From the IMG/VR virus record IMGVR_UViG_3300044613_001703, positions 1 through 39,556 of that record: 39,556 nt of DNA; one strand, written 5' to 3'. A program made the translations under genes and the position numbers. This DNA comes from a virus. Under the pieces are notes generated by a model that was given only the letters and a program-made list of their open reading frames with translations, was not told the origin of the DNA and ran no database searches. Shown piece by piece: positions 6,824 through 14,428 of this stretch. Numbering within the stretch: the stretch's first letter is position 1; the number at the start of each line of letters is the position of its first letter.

Positions 6824-8254
6824 CTAGATCACCTGTTGTCTGAGATGGATGCTGAGCGTATTAAGAACCATGTGGACGTAGTAGATTTCCGTGGCGCCAT
6901 CTTTATAGACCACATCAAACGCGGTATCGCCAACCACGGCTGCGCTTTGGGGATAAAGCATCATGCCCCACGGAAACATTTCTGACCGGGCAAAATCATA
7001 CGCATACCATCGGCCAATTTGGTCTTTCTGGATATACAGCGTTCCGTTGTGCAGCGCGTATTTAGTGCCCGTGCTGAGCGTGTCGGCATTGGGCGAGTAG
7101 GTGATGGTCGCCCAGGTATTGCCCGCGATGTCGTAGCGATGCAGGTCCGCAAACCCGCCGCCCCGGAAGGAATAGATATAGCGCCCGTTCAGGATGGCGC
7201 TTTCGTTGCTCCAATCGCTTTCCTGCACCGAATGCACCCAATGTGCGGACATGCCAGCTTGAGGTGCAGCCGCTCGCGCTGCTACAGGGGATAGCGTTGA
7301 CCATGTGTTCGCCGCGATGTCATAGCGATACATTGTAACGGCGCTGTTGCCGATGTAGTAAAGGAAATTGTCGTTTCCCTCGATTGCATAGGTGCTGGTC
7401 GCGTCCGGCGTTGTGGTCCAAGTGGCGACGGTAAGCGTATTCGCCGTGTTGGCCGTGATGGTCCTAATCTGGCCTGCGCCCGTGCCCCCCGTAATGCGAA
7501 CCTGCGAATTGATCCATTGCGATGTGGTCCAAGTCTTGCCCGTTTGCGTCAGTGTGGTGCTTGTGGCGCTTGTCGCGGTGCCGGTGGCGAAGCTTTTGAA
7601 ATCACCATCAACAATCGAAGGTGTGGAGATAAGCTTTCCGTCAGTGCCTAAAGAAGCGGGCAGGCCCGTCTGAGTAAGCGTTGTCCACGTGTTGGTGGCA
7701 AAGTCATAGACGCGGAAAGATGCTGTCGTTAAAACGCCCGCGCCCACCACATACCAGCGCGGCGTCAGCAGGCGATAGACCGTCGAAGCAGTGAAGGCGC
7801 TGGCCTGCACCGGCACTGTAATAACCGCATTCGCGGCAATCGTGTTGGAGGAAATCGTAATTACGGCGCCCGCATTTGGGCCTGACAGGATGTGAACCTT
7901 GTAGCCGCGCAAATCGCGCGCAAGGGTTTGGTTGGTGATGATCGTGGTTGTGCTGCCGCCTGTCGCGGTCAGTGAAGCTGCGCCCACCGTCGAGCCTGTT
8001 GACCACGCGCTTGCCACCCCAGCCGCGCCACCGCCAAACGTACCGGCCAAGCCCGGCGAGGTAATCGGCACCCATCCATCCTCGGAGGGATTATAGATGA
8101 AAGCTTCGGAGTTGCTGCGAACGCAAAGTTGCTGCTGTCTGAAATGGCGCGACGAAGCGATAAAAGTTCCGCTCTGCGTGGTGGTGGGCAGAATGGAGCA
8201 AAATTCCCACCGCTTTAGATCAAGAATTTTTCGATTGCCGTTTGTGGTTGCCAT
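6824..8254 (-). CDS. Large Kelch-like repeat protein of the virion operon
   Basis: A 476-residue protein with Kelch-type blades. Three copies of a YD-NTW pattern are visible: YDFATNTWTTL near 192, YDIAANTWSTL near 318 and YDIAGNTWATI near 386. These are followed by strands such as GRYIYSFRGGG. The N-terminal third has Thr/Ala/Gly-rich beta segments. Two inserts (SGPNAGAVITISSNT and TGGTGAGQIRTITANT) resemble each other and read like short collar-type beta repeats. This points to a beta-propeller, which usually binds sugars or proteins. It lies between the portal and scaffold genes, where P22 has no counterpart. It may sit on the capsid surface; role uncertain. Confidence 0.75.
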   Translation of the reverse strand: MATTNGNRKILDLKRWEFCSILPTTTQSGTFIASSRHFRQQQLCVRSNSEAFIYNPSEDGWVPITSPGLAGTFGGGAAGVASAWSTGSTVGAASLTATGGSTTTIITNQTLARDLRGYKVHILSGPNAGAVITISSNTIAANAVITVPVQASAFTASTVYRLLTPRWYVVGAGVLTTASFRVYDFATNTWTTLTQTGLPASLGTDGKLISTPSIVDGDFKSFATGTATSATSTTLTQTGKTWTTSQWINSQVRITGGTGAGQIRTITANTANTLTVATWTTTPDATSTYAIEGNDNFLYYIGNSAVTMYRYDIAANTWSTLSPVAARAAAPQAGMSAHWVHSVQESDWSNESAILNGRYIYSFRGGGFADLHRYDIAGNTWATITYSPNADTLSTGTKYALHNGTLYIQKDQIGRWYAYDFARSEMFPWGMMLYPQSAAVVGDTAFDVVYKDGATEIYYVHMVLNTLSIHLRQQVI

Positions 8255-8255
8255 C

Positions 8256-8690
8256 TTAGATCACCGTAATGTTGCGGCGGAGGTTGTCCGCCTGAAGGTG
8301 CATTAGCGCGGGAATTTGATCGTTCGACGCAAAGCCGCCCATCTGCGCTTGATTGGTCAGGGTCGCCAAAGATTGACCGCCCGCCAAGCTTGCGGTCATT
8401 TGCAATTGCCCGGCGGCCCCCTGCCGCACTTCCATGATCGGCTGCCCCAAAGCATTCGGAAGCGCAAAGCCGATGGTTTTGGTCAAGGCAGCAATCGCAA
8501 TCCGCATAGCCTCAATGGCTTCAATCAATTCGCCATAGGCGGCGACCGGAAGCGGCGTGGTTGCCGAAGCGTCCACCGCCTCGCCATCCGCGCCGACGCT
8601 GATCTTGACCCGCTGGTGAAGAACTCCGCCGATGTTGTCGGCTGCAACCGTGGCGCCCGCGCCGGGCGTGTATCCGACGTTATCGCTCAT
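8256..8690 (-). CDS. Hypothetical virion-operon protein
   Basis: A 144-residue protein. The start at ATG 8690 overlaps the stop of the upstream gene as ATGA. It begins MSDNVGYTPGAGATVAADNIGGV, a start often seen in phage particle proteins. HQRVKISVGADG follows, then a helix (LIEAIEAMRIAIAALTKTIG near 55-74). The C-terminal half is Gln/Ala/Leu-rich. There are no catalytic residues. It is coupled to both neighbours and probably forms a unit with the Kelch-like protein that follows. Confidence 0.75.
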   Translation of the reverse strand: MSDNVGYTPGAGATVAADNIGGVLHQRVKISVGADGEAVDASATTPLPVAAYGELIEAIEAMRIAIAALTKTIGFALPNALGQPIMEVRQGAAGQLQMTASLAGGQSLATLTNQAQMGGFASNDQIPALMHLQADNLRRNITVI

Positions 8691-9088
8691 GCGTTTCCAT
8701 CCGTAATTGTGAAGGTGTTCACCGTGAAGGATTGCCCCGCCGTGAAGCTGGTGCTGTTCACCGTCATATCCGTGCCGCTGGTGCCCACCGTGCCTTGAAT
8801 GCCGCAAGCCGTGACGCCGTTGTCATAAACCCGGAAATGCCCTGCCGTGCCGGTGTTATCGGCGCTCAAGTCTTCCCATGTGCTGCTTTTGGACTTGCTG
8901 CCATCGCTTGCCGCCGCCATCCAATCGGAAGGCAAATTCACCGTCGCCAGCACTGTGCCGCTATCCGCAGCCGCGCAATTGACGGGCGGGCTGCCCGTGA
9001 AAATCTTTAACACCGCCAAAGCGCCAATAGTCGTTTCAATCGCATCAAGCCGCGCGTTACGCACTGCAACAGAAAGCTGAACCGCCAT
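8687..9088 (-). CDS. Conserved phage hypothetical protein (MAVQLSVAVRNARL type)
   Basis: A 133-residue protein. The start MAVQLSVAVRNARLDAIE and the later segments VLKIFTGSPP, LPSDWMAAA, GTAGHFRVYD and FTVNTFTITDGNA match a pattern I know from many phage and prophage head regions, mostly annotated as hypothetical. The alternating hydrophobic and small polar residues suggest a beta-sandwich. It joins the portal gene through TAATG and the next gene through ATGA, so all three are translated together. It may be a minor head or decoration protein. Confidence 0.8.
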   Translation of the reverse strand: MAVQLSVAVRNARLDAIETTIGALAVLKIFTGSPPVNCAAADSGTVLATVNLPSDWMAAASDGSKSKSSTWEDLSADNTGTAGHFRVYDNGVTACGIQGTVGTSGTDMTVNSTSFTAGQSFTVNTFTITDGNA

Positions 9089-11463
9089 TAGCCTTCAATC
9101 CTTTCGCCAACATAGGAACCGTCAGCCGCTTTCCGCACCACAACCTTCGCCTTGCGGGGGCGCGATGCCTTGGCATCCACATCATCAATCTTGGCGGCAA
9201 TCGCGGCTTGGCTTTGCGCCAGCCCTTCAATCGCCGCGCCAGCATCGGCAAGCGCCATGCTCATAGCGTCAATCGCGGGCTTTAACACCTTCGCAATGCC
9301 GCCATCATTATCTACCACAATCATAGGCGGGGCGCCGGATTCGGCACGCATCGGGCGCGGGCTTTCAATGCTGGCGCGGGTCTTTTCCCGCTCCATCTCA
9401 ACTTCGGCCATCGCCTTAATCCGGGCGACATCGGCATTCAATCGCGCGGTTTCAGCCTGAAGCCTAGCCTTTTCCACATCAGCGTCAATCTTTGCCACCT
9501 CGCCGGCCTGCTTTGCCTGGATCATCTCAGGCGAGAACTCCGCCGCGATTTTCTGCGCTTCCGCCTTAATCTTCTCGGCCTCGGCCAATGCTTTCTGCGC
9601 TTGCGTGATCAAGTATTGCTGTTCCGGCGTCGGGGGCGGCGGCTGTTGCGCGGCTTCCGCCATCGCTTGCGCTTCTTCCTCTGTCGGTTTCACCACGCCC
9701 GTCTGCACAAGCTGTTTGCGGAAATACTCCCGCACATCATCAATGCCCTCGCCTTCCATGTTCATCATGGCCATGGCTTGCAGCACCTTCTGCGTCTCCG
9801 GATCGGACGTAATAGCCATCATGCCAGTCAAGGCGCGCACGGTAGCCGCGCGCTTGCTGGAACTGGACGGGCCAACCGTCACCGCAACGTCAAACTCGGC
9901 GTCAGATAAATCATTCTCATGCTCGACCTCGCCGTCATCGCTCATGATCGGGCGCATAAGCTCGACGGTGGAAACCTCGCCTTGCGCGCCGATGCCCTTC
10001 ATCTTGCGGCCTGGCTCGACAAACACGTCCTTCGCCATGGAAAGCCAAACCTCGCCGCACCGCTTCACGGCCTTGCCCATGTTGGACAGGTAGATATAGG
10101 CCTGCATATCCAAGCGCTGCTGAATCATTTCCACCGCTTTGCCGGAAATGTTCGATACCATTTTGTCGGCTTGCTGCGCCGATCCCAAGATTTCCTGCAT
10201 ATCCTGTTCGGTCACGGCCAACATGCCAGCCAATGCGGGCGGGATGGCCGGCGGCTTGGTATAGGCCATTGGCCCGGCGGGTTGCTGGTTTCCGCTGGCG
10301 TCTGTGATGGGGTTCAACAACAGATAGGGGTAATTCTTTAGGTTGTCCTCTGACCACATCGTTTGATGGCCAAGCACCTGTTCCGGCGTCAGGATCGGCT
10401 TTTCCACACTGGAAAGCGCCGCAATCTCGCCCAACTTGGAAAGCTGCATATTCTTCAGGCGTTGCGCGTCCTTTGCCAGCCGCACATGCCCCATGCACCG
10501 CTCGACGTTATCCACAAACCAGCGCTTGCCATAAACCGGCACAATCGGGATATTCCTCCCGGAAATGTAACCGGCATCTTCAAGCACTTTGGCGCCGCTC
10601 AGGATGTATTTCCGCACCTTCCGGCGCTTCACGCGCTTGCGGCGCATTTCCCGCGCGCCGGTTGCGGCCAGGCGGGCTTCAAGCTCTTCATCTTCATCAA
10701 ACTCGGCCTGGGAATGCTTTTCCTCTTGCCCGGCAAGGGTCCGGAATATCCGGATAGTTTCGGAAACCTCTTCCACCTTGTAATATTCCGCCACATAGAC
10801 AACATCGGGCGTTGCCCAATCAAACTCTAGCTGTTGCACTTCCTTGGGCCAGCTTGCCGGGCTGTCATTCCATTCGCGCTCATAGGCCGCTGGCGTCATG
10901 GAAGTCAGCACAAAGCAACACTTGGCGTCCGCCTTGTCTTGGCGCTTGGCGTCTAAGTCAAACCAAACGGAACTATCTGCATCAAAAATCGGCTCAATCC
11001 GGATGCGCTGCTTATCGTCGTCCTCATCTTCCTCATTGACGTATTCCGTCCGCAAGCGCCAGGCGCCAAAGCCGCCTCCAACCGCCTCTTCAAAGGCGTT
11101 GTCATAGGCTTCCTCTGCCACGCTATCCTGTTCATCGGCGCGGTATAGGTCGTTGCAGGTTTCGGCCAAAGGATCATCTTCCCGGCCTTCCTTAGACACA
11201 AAGGCAACCGAGATGCGGTTATTCCGGAACTCGTTGAAGATGCGAATGACGGAAAGGTGGACCTTGTTCACCTCAAACTTGGGCTTGTTCTCGAATTGCT
11301 CCGAAAGCGGCCCTTCCCATTGAGCGCCGGCGATGGAATAGAAGCGCCGGTCTTTCAGGCATTGCAACCGCTCATCCCGCAATGCGGATTGAATGCGGTC
11401 AAACTCCGCCATTGCCTCCTGGTGGAGGTTCGCCAAGGCCTGCTCTCGGGAAATGCGCGCCAT
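9088..11463 (-). CDS. Portal protein, P22 gp1-like
   Basis: A 791-residue portal, the ring through which DNA enters and leaves the head. The start at ATG 11463 (MARISREQALANLHQ) is chosen because it lies eleven bases after the terminase stop; a longer reading would run into the terminase gene. P22-type features include RFYSIAGAQWEG near 50, FEVNKVHLSVIRIFNEFRNNR near 72-92, and AWRLRTEYV near 146. The C-terminal region from about 600 to 720 is a long Ala/Glu/Lys coiled coil, equivalent to the barrel helix of P22 portal. It is longer than P22 gp1 (725), mainly in this end. The last 30 residues are basic (RPRKAKVVVRK). Confidence 0.93.
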   Translation of the reverse strand: MARISREQALANLHQEAMAEFDRIQSALRDERLQCLKDRRFYSIAGAQWEGPLSEQFENKPKFEVNKVHLSVIRIFNEFRNNRISVAFVSKEGREDDPLAETCNDLYRADEQDSVAEEAYDNAFEEAVGGGFGAWRLRTEYVNEEDEDDDKQRIRIEPIFDADSSVWFDLDAKRQDKADAKCCFVLTSMTPAAYEREWNDSPASWPKEVQQLEFDWATPDVVYVAEYYKVEEVSETIRIFRTLAGQEEKHSQAEFDEDEELEARLAATGAREMRRKRVKRRKVRKYILSGAKVLEDAGYISGRNIPIVPVYGKRWFVDNVERCMGHVRLAKDAQRLKNMQLSKLGEIAALSSVEKPILTPEQVLGHQTMWSEDNLKNYPYLLLNPITDASGNQQPAGPMAYTKPPAIPPALAGMLAVTEQDMQEILGSAQQADKMVSNISGKAVEMIQQRLDMQAYIYLSNMGKAVKRCGEVWLSMAKDVFVEPGRKMKGIGAQGEVSTVELMRPIMSDDGEVEHENDLSDAEFDVAVTVGPSSSSKRAATVRALTGMMAITSDPETQKVLQAMAMMNMEGEGIDDVREYFRKQLVQTGVVKPTEEEAQAMAEAAQQPPPPTPEQQYLITQAQKALAEAEKIKAEAQKIAAEFSPEMIQAKQAGEVAKIDADVEKARLQAETARLNADVARIKAMAEVEMEREKTRASIESPRPMRAESGAPPMIVVDNDGGIAKVLKPAIDAMSMALADAGAAIEGLAQSQAAIAAKIDDVDAKASRPRKAKVVVRKAADGSYVGERIEG

Positions 11464-11474
11464 GGGACGGCATG

Positions 11475-12701
11475 TTACCCCCAACGATGGGCACTTGGCA
11501 AGGGTATAATTGGGGGGCGGTTTTCTACCTTGGCGCGGCGCACGCCTTCGCAAGCGTAGCGCAATGCGTCTATGACGTGGTTCTTCTTATCTTCCAGGAT
11601 CGGCAGGATGCGGTCAGTCAAGGGGTCGCGCTTGTAGGAATACAGGGTCAGCTCGTCAATCGTGTGAACGCATCGCGGGTGAACCACGATATCATAGGAT
11701 TTCAGCCATTCCACCCCTTCCTCCAGGGATCGCGGCCCCTTGACTGCCGGGAAGATGCGCGGGAAGCCATGCTTTCGCATGTGCGAGATAGTCTCGGGCC
11801 GGGCATTATCGGCAGTCATCGGCCATTTCTCGGCCTCGGGAATGGTCATGAACAACTCGGGCAGGTTCACGATCTCACACCCGACCTGATAGGCTTCATA
11901 GTCCACATAGAGCGTCCGGCCTATGATGTGGCAGCGCACCAAGACGCTGGGGTCCACACTGAAACCCCAGTCAGCCCCCATGCGGTGGATGGCATCGCGC
12001 GGCGCGTCAAACTCTTCCACCCGCCAATTTCGGAACACGCGCGCCTCGCTGTTGGCCAGATACCCGCCAAGCCAAACGTGCTTGTATTTGTCCGGATCGC
12101 GGCGCCGATCATACTCCATTTCATCCCGTAGCACGTCCGGAAACCATGGGTTCTGGTCATAATTCACGCCAATGACCACGGTATCCTTGGGTGGCGTGTC
12201 GCCCCTCAGCAGATGGTCAACCGGGTCTGATTTCTCGCGCGGGTTCCAGGTGAACCATAACTCGCTGCCAGGCTTGCGAATGGTCGGGCGCAGCATGTCC
12301 AGGCTGGTTTGGCTAAGGCTCTGCGCCTCTTCCACCCAAGCGCGGTCATAGCCCTCCAGGGACTTGATGCTGTCTGCCGTATGGGTTTTCATGCCCTGGA
12401 AGATGATGCGCCCATCGCCCCGGCGCGACTTGATCACCGCCTCCTGAACCTCAAAGTAATCCCCGGCGCCTAGGGTTTCGATCTTGGTTTCAAGCAGGCG
12501 CTTGACGGATTGGGCAAGGCTTTTCTGGTTTTCTCGGACGCAAACGGAATAGGTTCCAGGGTCCAAGATATGCGCCTCAATCATGGCCTCGGCGAAGAAG
12601 TGCGACTTGCCGGACCCGCGCCCGCCCCATGCGCCTTTGTAGCGGGACGGCGCCAGCAACGGCCTTGCCCATGCCGGGGTTTGGATTTGCAGCGCGGTCA
12701 T
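11475..12701 (-). CDS. terL: Terminase large subunit (packaging ATPase and nuclease)
   Basis: A 408-residue DNA packaging motor of the PBSX/Terminase_3 kind. The ATPase has Walker A GGRGSGKS at 26-33, Walker B AWVEEAQ at 121-127 with the catalytic Glu pair, and the coupling motif FTWNP at 150-154. The RNase H-like nuclease has acidic residues in GADWGF (D244), TADNARPE (D298) and HVIDALRYA (D378). All key residues are present. It docks on the portal encoded next to it and cuts the concatemer. It overlaps the upstream HTH gene as ATGA. The type of end it makes (headful or cos) cannot be read from this alone, though relatives are often headful. Confidence 0.95.
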   Translation of the reverse strand: MTALQIQTPAWARPLLAPSRYKGAWGGRGSGKSHFFAEAMIEAHILDPGTYSVCVRENQKSLAQSVKRLLETKIETLGAGDYFEVQEAVIKSRRGDGRIIFQGMKTHTADSIKSLEGYDRAWVEEAQSLSQTSLDMLRPTIRKPGSELWFTWNPREKSDPVDHLLRGDTPPKDTVVIGVNYDQNPWFPDVLRDEMEYDRRRDPDKYKHVWLGGYLANSEARVFRNWRVEEFDAPRDAIHRMGADWGFSVDPSVLVRCHIIGRTLYVDYEAYQVGCEIVNLPELFMTIPEAEKWPMTADNARPETISHMRKHGFPRIFPAVKGPRSLEEGVEWLKSYDIVVHPRCVHTIDELTLYSYKRDPLTDRILPILEDKKNHVIDALRYACEGVRRAKVENRPPIIPLPSAHRWG

Positions 12702-12925
12702 TCAGTCGGAGCGATTGGTGTTAGCGCATTCCACCGCTCAAGCGGTATTTCGCGCCATTCATGCTTGATCATCATTTCCAAAAGCGCCACCACTGGCCCA
12801 GGCACGGCCCGCGTCCCGTCACACCAGCGGCGGACCGTGCGGGCGTCAACCATGGCAAAGCGCGCAAAGCCGGCCTGGGATAACCCAAGATCGGCAAGGG
12901 CGGCGCGGAATTGGTCAGGGGTCAT
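12698..12925 (-). CDS. XRE-like helix-turn-helix protein next to terL
   Basis: A 75-residue DNA-binding protein. MTPDQFRAALADLGLSQ and ARTVRRWCDGTRAVPGP form the usual helix pair of small phage HTH proteins. It is overlapped by ATGA with terL. A paralogue lies on the plus strand at 16628..16846: about 25 of the first 44 residues are identical, including QFR, LG-SQ, VD-RTVR-W and R(A)-PGP. Because it sits just upstream of terL it could take part in packaging, but its closeness to the regulator at 16.6 kb makes a transcription role equally likely. Both possibilities are inference. Confidence 0.8.
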   Translation of the reverse strand: MTPDQFRAALADLGLSQAGFARFAMVDARTVRRWCDGTRAVPGPVVALLEMMIKHEWREIPLERWNALTPIAPTE

Positions 12926-13091
12926 GGGGTAACGTCAACCAAAACGCTTTCACTAATGCCCAATCTTGAACGGCTGGCGCAAACCCGCGCTTAAAAGCCC
13001 GACAACACCGGAAAGCAGCGTCGGCCATATCGTGATCTTCAGCATCCATTGCGCGTTCTGCAATTTCGCGGGCGATCTGAAGGTTGGTCAT
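12915..13091 (-). CDS. Small hypothetical protein
   Basis: A 58-residue protein starting at ATG 13091 (MTNLQIAREIAERAMDAEDH). It is a helical protein with a Cys pair (FRCCRAFKRG, residues 28-29) and a Trp-rich end (QDWALVKAFWLTLP). It overlaps the following HTH gene by eleven bases. I do not recognise the family. It is the second gene from the late promoter. Confidence 0.65.
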   Translation of the reverse strand: MTNLQIAREIAERAMDAEDHDMADAAFRCCRAFKRGFAPAVQDWALVKAFWLTLPHDP

Positions 13092-13102
13092 AGCGCGGCC
13101 CC

Positions 13103-13294
13103 TTATGCTGCTGACTTGGCGCATTCGTCGCCAGATTCAATCCACTCGCGCAGCAGCGCCAGCAATTCCGCGTCATCCATATCTTCGGGGTCAATGCCGC
13201 GCGCAATGCAAACATCAATCAAATTTCCCGGACCAGTCGTGCCATAAATGGCGCTCAGAAGGTCTTCGCGGCTGGTGTTTTTATCAATGAACAT
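13103..13294 (-). CDS. First gene of the late operon, small acidic protein
   Basis: A 63-residue acidic helical protein starting at ATG 13294, with GGAAG about nine bases upstream. It begins MFIDKNTSREDLLSAIYG, followed by DVCIARGIDPEDMDDAELLALL. It is the first gene after the late promoter at 13345-13373, about 44 bases from the predicted transcript start. It has no recognised family; its place at the head of the operon would make it one of the most transcribed late proteins. Confidence 0.7.
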   Translation of the reverse strand: MFIDKNTSREDLLSAIYGTTGPGNLIDVCIARGIDPEDMDDAELLALLREWIESGDECAKSAA

Positions 13295-13337
13295 CTGTCT
13301 ATCTTCCGTGCCAGCCGGGCTTGATTGCCCTTGCTGA

Positions 13338-13373
13338 TAAAAGGAACATAGGACCATTGGCCCGCACTGTCAA
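13338..13373 (-). promoter_or_regulatory. Putative late promoter with dyad in the spacer
   Basis: On the minus strand a perfect -35 TTGACA (13373-13368) and a -10 TATGTT (13350-13345) are 17 bases apart. The spacer contains GGGCCAATGG followed by TCC, an imperfect palindrome of the form GGnCCAnTGGnCC. The promoter reads into the structural genes beginning at 13294. Its sequence matches the promoter at 16388 on the plus strand at 24 of 29 positions, including the dyad, so a common regulator is likely. Promoter calls are from sequence only. Confidence 0.7.
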
Positions 13374-13416
13374 CAGAAAAAATGCGCGGTGCGTGAATTA
13401 TTTTTCGCCCATAAAT

Positions 13417-13450
13417 CGGACGTTCCGCCTGATTTACGTCCGCTTTTTAT
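13417..13450. terminator. Inverted repeat with T-run between 13447 gene and late promoter
   Basis: CGGACGT at 13417 and ACGTCCG at 13436 pair around a 12-base loop. On the plus strand CTTTTTATT follows directly, as in an intrinsic terminator. For the minus strand it lies just beyond the stop of the 13447 gene, so it could end or slow the replication operon before the late promoter starts. The stem is short, so confidence is limited. The rest of the 152-base gap holds the late promoter and no gene. Confidence 0.4.
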
Positions 13451-13893
13451 TCGCCGGGCTTATCCACAATCACGCGCTCGATCCGGGTGATCATCGCGCC
13501 ACCATCGGCGCCGGTCATCTCCAGCCCGGACTTCTCGTGCAAGCCGATCCTATTCAGCACGGCCAGCGCGGCTTGCAGTGCGCGCGGGTCGGCCTTGTCG
13601 TTGGCAATGTCAATCACGGTCTGGATTGCCAGCGGCGCGGCCTGCTCCAGCGTTTCACGGGCCTTATGCACTTTGCCCTCGCCGTTCTTCATGCCAGGCG
13701 GGCGACCTGGGCCGGGTTTGCGCTCCACTGGACCTCGGGCACGGCCACCCCAGCCTGCGCCAGTCGCCGGGCCACCTCGCGCGCGCGCGCGACTATTTTC
13801 TACCATGTCTGGCGCCTTTTCTACCATTTTTGGCTCCTGTGCTGGTTTTTCGGGTTTAGCATGGCTTCCGGCTTTCGGGGAAGGGTTTTTCAT
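13447..13893 (-). CDS. Candidate terminase small subunit
   Basis: A 148-residue protein. Residues 1-70 are basic and disordered (many K, P, R, G) and include GPGRPPGMKNG, the AT-hook-like start common in small terminases. A helical part follows: KARETLEQAAPLAIQTVIDIA, then DPRALQAALAVLNRIGLHEKS. GLEMTGADGGAM and ITRIERVIVD close the chain, a tail like that of many alphaproteobacterial phage TerS proteins. TerS recognises the packaging site and loads TerL. It is separated from terL by three small genes and by the late promoter, which is unusual; the alternative is a DNA-binding protein of the replication operon. Confidence 0.6.
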   Translation of the reverse strand: MKNPSPKAGSHAKPEKPAQEPKMVEKAPDMVENSRARARGGPATGAGWGGRARGPVERKPGPGRPPGMKNGEGKVHKARETLEQAAPLAIQTVIDIANDKADPRALQAALAVLNRIGLHEKSGLEMTGADGGAMITRIERVIVDKPGE

Positions 13894-14081
13894 CGGCTGG
13901 CCCGCAACCGTTCTGCAAGCGCCGTAAAACGCGCTACAAGCCCCTCCAGGTATTCCCGATCAAACTCGCTCAGGTTTGGCGGTTTAAGCCCATGGGCGCT
14001 TTCGATTGCGCGAAGTTCGCAAAATGTCGCCACAACCTCATCGGCATGGGCGCGCGCCACTTGGGCGGGGGTAAGGTCCAT
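13890..14081 (-). CDS. Small hypothetical helical protein
   Basis: A 63-residue protein starting at ATG 14081, overlapping the upstream stop as TGATG and the next gene as ATGA. It begins MDLTPAQVARAHADEV and ends AERLRASR; DREYLEGLVARFTAL is a second helix. It is mostly alpha-helical without Cys clusters or membrane segments. The family is not recognised. The tight coupling suggests its product is needed together with the neighbouring candidate small terminase. Confidence 0.65.
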   Translation of the reverse strand: MDLTPAQVARAHADEVVATFCELRAIESAHGLKPPNLSEFDREYLEGLVARFTALAERLRASR

Positions 14082-14428
14082 CAGCGCCACCGCTTGCCGT
14101 GCTGGGGGGTGCGGCGAGGGATCAGCCGGTCGGCGATGGCGCTGGTCAGGCCGGCGGGGGGTGGCCAGGGCTGGCCATCGGCGGTCCATTGATCGAAGGC
14201 TGCCTTGATGCTGGCCTTGGTCGGGTAGGCGCTGGCAGGGTCTGGCGCCACCTCGCATGGGGCGGAGGGGGCGCTGGGGGCGGTGCGAGGAGGGACTTTT
14301 TCAAACCTTCCCACCTGCGCATATGCGCGCGCGCCCGTATTTGTAAAAGGTTGGGAAAACTCCCCATCGCATCGCCCCCTCCGCCCCCCTTCGGGGTCAA
14401 ACAGGTCAAGCTGGGATTTAGAAATCAT
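14081..14428 (-). CDS. Small protein with N-terminal sliding-clamp-binding motif
   Basis: A 115-residue protein beginning MISKSQLDLFDPEGG. Residues 6-10 (QLDLF) fit exactly the bacterial beta-clamp-binding consensus QL[S/D]LF. The middle is Ser/Pro/Ala-rich and probably flexible. The C-terminal 45 residues (AYPTKASIKAAFDQWTADGQPW and SAIADRLIPRRTPQ) are a basic domain of unknown fold. It overlaps the stop of the primase-helicase gene by eleven bases, so it is made with a replication protein. A role in recruiting or blocking the host DnaN clamp is inferred from the pentapeptide and the context; the rest of the chain gives no family. Confidence 0.75.
   Translation of the reverse strand: MISKSQLDLFDPEGGRRGRCDGEFSQPFTNTGARAYAQVGRFEKVPPRTAPSAPSAPCEVAPDPASAYPTKASIKAAFDQWTADGQPWPPPAGLTSAIADRLIPRRTPQHGKRWR

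Noticed and set aside
10268-10277. CCATTGGCCC inside the portal gene, resembling the promoter dyad
   Set aside because: It has no TTGACA or -10 around it and lies within a conserved coding part; likely chance.
11464-11553. A portal start 30 codons further upstream (11553)
   Set aside because: It would overlap the terminase end by 79 bases with an unlikely Arg/Pro-rich N-terminus; ATG 11463 lies neatly after the terL stop.
11382-12131. Plus-strand frame opposite portal and terminase
   Set aside because: Both genes on the minus strand have all family motifs; the frame is a shadow.
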